The translations under genes and the position numbers were made by a program. DNA of 64,000 bases from Treponema sp. CETP13. Its GTDB lineage: Bacteria > Spirochaetota > Spirochaetia > Treponematales > Treponemataceae. Positions 60,193 to 64,000 of this stretch are shown piece after piece. Position 1 is the first letter of the stretch. Each line of letters opens with the position of its first letter. The stretch lies in the NCBI GenBank assembly GCA_001885315.1, contig MLPZ01000001.1, positions 124,001 through 188,000 on the forward strand, read 5' to 3'. Under the pieces are notes generated by a model, which was not told the origin of the DNA, searched no databases, and saw nothing but the letters and a program-made list of their open reading frames with translations.

Positions 60193-62078
60193 GAAAAAAG
60201 TAAATCAAAATGGAGATTTATTGTTCGTTCAATTTCGCAGTACATTACTTCTGATTGTTGTAATATCCCTATATAAGAATTTAAGTAATTCGTGGAAGTT
60301 GTACAAATAGTATCTTTTCGAGCTTCTGCATATATTTTATCAAGTTTTTTACTTGTAGGAAAGACTAATGCAGCCAAAGGAGCGACAGTGCTTTCTTTTA
60401 TGTGTTTATCAATACTTGTGAGTTGTTCAAAGGTCTCTTTGATTGTTTTATTTGTAATATTTTTTCCGTCGCTGTTTTGAATTTTTTCTAAATTATCATT
60501 GCATATTTTTTTAGCATTTTTTGTAAAAATTTTTAGTTGTTGTAATGAAGACTTAATATCAGAAAGGGCAGTGTCAATTTTTTTTTGTCTATCTAAACAA
60601 CTCTGTCTTGTTTCTTCTTGAATTGATTTTAAAATAGATAGTATTTTAGTTTTTTTAGGAGTAAGCATGAGAGCTTGTTCTACAGATGATTTTTCTATTC
60701 CTGGAATATATAAACTTTCTGGTGTGAGTGTTTTTGTTTGTATTCTTGGAAATTGAACTAACTTACTTTCAAACCACCAAGCATACATACTCATTCTTTC
60801 ATCCGATAAAATTGTGTTTTTATTATAATCCTCTTTTATACAAGAATTAATGCTGTATAAACTCCGTGCGTTTTTGGTTTCTGTATTTTGAAGTCTGTTT
60901 GCTTGCCGTAGCGTTCTTTCTTCAAATGTACTTCCTTTAGAGTGTGTTTTTTTTTGGGGAAAGCCTAAGTCTAATCCTGCGGTAAAAATAGTTTGACAAC
61001 CTATATAGCGTGCAAAGTCCCACGCGGAGGAAGCAACTGAGCCTCCTGCTGCAAGTGTTCCATTCTTTCCTGTATAATTTTCTATATATTGTCCAAGTGG
61101 GAACATCGAACTACATAAGACAATTTCTTTGCATTGAAATCTAAATACGGATGGGTAAGCGGCAGATTCTGTTATAAGAATGCTTTCAGGAGCTTTTAGA
61201 CGGTCTAAATGGCGACTATTCCAGTATTGTGGATCTACTAGTACAATAAAATGTGGTTGGACTCCTGTTGAAAGACACGCTTGTAATGCAGTGTCAACAC
61301 AAATAATGATACATCGTTCGTATAAATCGCTAAGATAGGGTAAAACTCTTTCTAAAGAAGGGCCTGCAGCTAGTAAAAGAGCAGGTATATCAGGGGTTTG
61401 TTTTATGCAATCTTTATATTTTGTAATTCCGCCATGTTTTCCTAGTTCTTCCTTTATATTTGTGCATAAATTGCGTAACCAAAGGTTAGAAAATTTTTCA
61501 AGGGTTGCTTCATTTATGTCTTGTTTTTTTCTATTTCGGGTAACTAATTCTTGTATAGAAGAAAAATATTGTTTATTGTGTGCTATTTGACTATCGGGTG
61601 CTATGTGTGTGCATGTATTCAATCCCAATTGCTCTAATACCCCGATTATAATTTGAGTTGGTGCTTGCATAAAAAAAACACAGGAGTTTTGATGTAACAC
61701 GGGAGTCCAATCCATGACAGAAAAAGCTAGTAAAAGCCAAAAAGGATCATTTTCTATTAGAACAATATTTTTTTTGGGATATAATGTTGCACATATATTG
61801 GGTAAGTAGCCTAATGAAAACCCATAAAACACAAGAGTTTCAGCTTGTATAATAGTATCTACTTTTGCAAGTTTTTCAGATTCTTTTTCGGGATTGTAAG
61901 TCGAATGAAGATTTATCCCATTGTATTTTGCAGTAATACTTCCGTTGCGTGCAGTGAAAAGTTCCAACCCTGGAATTTTTTCTGGAGTAAAGTTATTAGC
62001 AAAGGGTAAAATATTTTTGTACAAACTGGGAAATCGTTTATTAAAAAGAGAAAGATTATTATTCAAGAAAGAGTTCAA
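60180..62078 (-). CDS. DUF115/Maf-like protein, possible flagellin glycan transferase
   Basis: 632 residues. The core is the DUF115 (MptE-like) domain, about residues 220-370: ALLLAAGPSLERVLPYLSDL, IICVDTALQACLSTGVQPHFIVLVDPQ, AGGSVASSAWDFARYIGCQTIFTAGLDLGF. It also occurs in Maf motility accessory factors that glycosylate flagellins. The N-terminal 210 residues contain FYGFSLGYLPNICATLYP-like repeats, the C-terminal 150 a coiled coil. The 20-base overlap with the PBP gene shows co-transcription. The Treponema denticola flagellins are glycosylated, which makes a transferase role plausible; enzymatic function is inferred. Confidence 0.65.
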   Translation of the reverse strand: MNSFLNNNLSLFNKRFPSLYKNILPFANNFTPEKIPGLELFTARNGSITAKYNGINLHSTYNPEKESEKLAKVDTIIQAETLVFYGFSLGYLPNICATLYPKKNIVLIENDPFWLLLAFSVMDWTPVLHQNSCVFFMQAPTQIIIGVLEQLGLNTCTHIAPDSQIAHNKQYFSSIQELVTRNRKKQDINEATLEKFSNLWLRNLCTNIKEELGKHGGITKYKDCIKQTPDIPALLLAAGPSLERVLPYLSDLYERCIIICVDTALQACLSTGVQPHFIVLVDPQYWNSRHLDRLKAPESILITESAAYPSVFRFQCKEIVLCSSMFPLGQYIENYTGKNGTLAAGGSVASSAWDFARYIGCQTIFTAGLDLGFPQKKTHSKGSTFEERTLRQANRLQNTETKNARSLYSINSCIKEDYNKNTILSDERMSMYAWWFESKLVQFPRIQTKTLTPESLYIPGIEKSSVEQALMLTPKKTKILSILKSIQEETRQSCLDRQKKIDTALSDIKSSLQQLKIFTKNAKKICNDNLEKIQNSDGKNITNKTIKETFEQLTSIDKHIKESTVAPLAALVFPTSKKLDKIYAEARKDTICTTSTNYLNSYIGILQQSEVMYCEIERTINLHFDLLFSQVS

Positions 62079-63936
62079 TTTTCATATTCTCCGTTACAGG
62101 TGTTCCTGGTTCAGGGCTTTGTGAGATTACATATCCTTCGCCATGAATAAGAACTTGTATATTTTTATTTAAAAAGAGATGTGTAAGTTCTCGTTTGGCT
62201 GCTCCAGTAAAATCTGGTACTGTACGATCAATTGAATAATCTTTAGATGGTGGAATTACAATTTTTCCTGTATGTGTAATACTTGAAGCTCTACCTCGGG
62301 CTAATCCTAGTTGATCGATAATAACGTCGGCGGCTTCTCCAATTATTGGCGCTACTATTCGTCCTGAGTATGTTTCTCCTTTTGCTTTTGAAATAACAAT
62401 ATAAAGAATGATTTGCGGATCATCAATTGGGAAAATAGACATACAATTTGAAACAAAATCTGTTGTACTATATGTTCCTGTCTCTGGGTCTAGTATTTGT
62501 GCTGTTCCTGTTTTTACACCTATATCAATGTCATCGCGATGTGCACGGAACCCAGTTCCTTTTTCTGCAACTGTTTGCATGTAACTTAAAATTTGTTTGG
62601 CTACATTTTCATCTATTATGCGTTTTTTGTATTCTGGTTTATGTTGATAAACTACATTTGCATTTGGATCTGTTATTTTAGAAACAAGAGTGAGTTTAAC
62701 TGGAATACCTTTGTTTGCAATTGCTGTTGTTGCTTGTACCATTTGTAGGGCACTCACACTAATTTCTTGTCCAATAGCCATAGTCGGTTTTGATCGAAAT
62801 GACCAAAGCGGATCATATTTATCTTTTACTGAGCCTGCTGTTTCTCCTGGCCTTTGAAGACCTGTTTTGCTTCCAAATCCAAATTTGTTTATGTATGATA
62901 AAAAATCATCTGTAGAAATCTTTTCTGCTATTTGTACAAGTACATCATTGCAAGAGTACATTAATGCTTCTCTGGCTGTAATTGTTCCGTGATGACCTAA
63001 ACATTTAATATACGCTTTTTCATTTCCGGTACCATAAATCCATTCTCCGCCATCGCAAACAAATTTTTGTTCAGGTGTAATTGCGCCTGTTTGCAAAGCC
63101 GTTGCTACTGTAAAAATCTTAAATACAGATCCCGGTTCGTATGCAGCCATTGCTGGTAAATCTTTTTGTTCTTCTTTTGTAGATTGTGGATATTCATTCA
63201 AATTTGCTGAGGGAAGGCTAATATATGAAAGAATTTCACCTGTTTTAGCATTTGCAGATATTAACATAAAACTTTCTGCCTGTGTTTCTTCCATAGCTTT
63301 CTGTGCTATCTCTTCCAATTGATATTGTAAATTTGCATCAATGGTTAAAAAAATATTGTTCCCAATATTTGAAGATCCTTTTTTTATCATTTCTTCACTA
63401 GGTTGCAAAATATTTTGCATTGTATATTCAATACCTGAGAGACCAGTTCCAGCATTGCCCATATATCCTATAACCTGAGAGGCTAATGCATTTTCTGGAT
63501 ATATTCGTCCAGGAATCTCGTCAAAATAGATTCCTGAGAGGGTGTGTTCTTTTATTGTTTTGCTTATTATATCTTTTTTGTCTCTGTTAATAGATTTTTC
63601 TAAGTATAAAAAGTCTATTGGTGCATTATTTATTTTAGAAATAATTTCTTCTTTTGTTAAATCTGTTACTGGAGCAAGGTATGTAGCAAATTCATTTAAA
63701 TTCCGAATTGCGGAAGGTTGGACTGCTATATGATAAAAATTACTTTCAATTGCAAGGGTTTTACCATTTTTATCATAGATACCTCCTCTTTGGGGAACTT
63801 CTACTTGTTGACTTTTGGCTGTTACAGGTATCGCAGCTAATTTGCCAAAAGTAAAAATGATATAAAATAAAAGAGCAACAAATACGATGCCTAAAATAAC
63901 CAATCTTCTAGGTTTAAAAAAATGATTTATTTGCAT
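62059..63936 (-). CDS. ftsI: FtsI/PBP2-type peptidoglycan transpeptidase with C-terminal PASTA domain
   Basis: N-terminal transmembrane segment (RRLVILGIVFVALLFYIIFTFG), a PBP dimerisation domain starting with VPQRGGIYDKNGKTLA, and the transpeptidase with SVFK (SxxK, Ser near residue 268), SCN (SxN) and KTG in VKTGTAQ. A PASTA domain closes the protein (VPDFTGAAKRELTHLFLNKNIQVLIHGEGYVISQSPEPGTPVTENMKIEL). FtsI rather than PBP2/MrdA is favoured by PASTA and by the absence of ftsI from the dcw cluster here. Start ATG 63936 overlaps the lepB stop by 10 bases. Confidence 0.88.
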   Translation of the reverse strand: MQINHFFKPRRLVILGIVFVALLFYIIFTFGKLAAIPVTAKSQQVEVPQRGGIYDKNGKTLAIESNFYHIAVQPSAIRNLNEFATYLAPVTDLTKEEIISKINNAPIDFLYLEKSINRDKKDIISKTIKEHTLSGIYFDEIPGRIYPENALASQVIGYMGNAGTGLSGIEYTMQNILQPSEEMIKKGSSNIGNNIFLTIDANLQYQLEEIAQKAMEETQAESFMLISANAKTGEILSYISLPSANLNEYPQSTKEEQKDLPAMAAYEPGSVFKIFTVATALQTGAITPEQKFVCDGGEWIYGTGNEKAYIKCLGHHGTITAREALMYSCNDVLVQIAEKISTDDFLSYINKFGFGSKTGLQRPGETAGSVKDKYDPLWSFRSKPTMAIGQEISVSALQMVQATTAIANKGIPVKLTLVSKITDPNANVVYQHKPEYKKRIIDENVAKQILSYMQTVAEKGTGFRAHRDDIDIGVKTGTAQILDPETGTYSTTDFVSNCMSIFPIDDPQIILYIVISKAKGETYSGRIVAPIIGEAADVIIDQLGLARGRASSITHTGKIVIPPSKDYSIDRTVPDFTGAAKRELTHLFLNKNIQVLIHGEGYVISQSPEPGTPVTENMKIELFLE

Positions 63937-64000
63937 AGGACTTTACCAAATATTAATTGGGTTGGAATAAATCCATAATTTCTTGAATCGACAGAGACTG
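63927..64000 (-). CDS. lepB: signal peptidase I, C-terminal end (partial)
   Basis: The last 23 codons before the window edge read ...VDSRNYGFIPTQLIFGKVLCK on the minus strand, matching the SPase I C-terminal box (NSxDSRYWGxVPxxxIxGKA). The stop overlaps the PBP start. The N-terminal catalytic Ser and Lys boxes lie outside the window. Short, but the box E pattern is distinctive. Confidence 0.65.
   Translation of the reverse strand, partial: VSVDSRNYGFIPTQLIFGKVLCK

Noticed and set aside
1-64000. tRNA, rRNA, CRISPR, prophage or insertion sequence
   Set aside because: No cloverleaf CCA-type patterns, repeat-spacer arrays, transposase motifs or long repeats were seen; the Xer recombinases look like housekeeping XerC and XerD.

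Overview
The window is an AT-rich (roughly one-third GC by eye), densely packed bacterial chromosome segment from a spirochaete, almost certainly a Treponema or close relative. Two tandem FlaA periplasmic-flagellar sheath genes, spirochaete-style lipoprotein signals, a glycyl-tRNA synthetase of the single-chain type, an LptD/OstA homologue directly after uvrA, and a dprA-topA-xerC-flgB to fliJ order all point that way. No insertion sequence, prophage, CRISPR array, tRNA or rRNA gene was seen; this looks like core chromosome. No gene-free stretch exceeds 300 bases.

Layout. 1-9 kb: 3' part of an AddA-type helicase-nuclease, then a minus-strand block (flavin reductase-like protein, SanA/YdcF-like protein, Hsp33, pyruvate kinase), a TtcA-like tRNA thiolase and class II aldolase. 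9.1-10.6 kb: the flaA pair behind a consensus sigma-70 promoter. 11.5-19.3 kb: a reduced division/wall (dcw) cluster, mraZ-rsmH-ftsL-murF-ftsW-ftsQ-ftsA-ftsZ, with a four-copy MraZ operator. 19.3-27.4 kb: xerD, a TPR lipoprotein, dprA, topA, xerC, hslV, hslU. 27.5-34.4 kb: flagellar basal body/export genes flgB-flgC-fliE-fliF-fliG-fliH-fliI-fliJ. 34.4-42.4 kb: TGS-domain nucleoside kinase (minus), uvrA, lptD-like. 42.4-47.4 kb: RRM RNA-binding protein with a long structured leader, then purE-C-F-M-N. 47.4-52.8 kb: an envelope block on the minus strand (OmpA-like, LysM lytic transglycosylase, lipoprotein) divergent from a TPR lipoprotein. 52.8-58.8 kb: leuA behind a leucine attenuator, gltX, glyQS, and a degenerate aldo/keto reductase. 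58.8-64 kb (minus): lepB 3' end, an FtsI-type penicillin-binding protein with a PASTA domain, a DUF115/Maf-like protein, and a degenerate HD-GYP protein.

Most striking regulatory features, all read from sequence: (1) a sigma-28-like promoter followed by a ~130-nt structured leader, with a possible loop pseudoknot and an intrinsic terminator right before the ribosome-binding site of the HD-GYP gene, a candidate undescribed riboswitch or small RNA; (2) a 22-residue leader peptide with four consecutive CTA leucine codons and a strong terminator upstream of leuA; (3) a recurring promoter geometry in which the -10 box ends 6-7 bases before an ATG that lacks a Shine-Dalgarno sequence, suggesting a class of leaderless mRNAs (hslO, ttcA, nucleoside kinase, purE, two lipoprotein genes, probably the leu leader peptide); (4) two such promoters placed back-to-back sharing one 7-base -35 element. 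Functions are inferred from motifs recognised by eye; no database search was possible.
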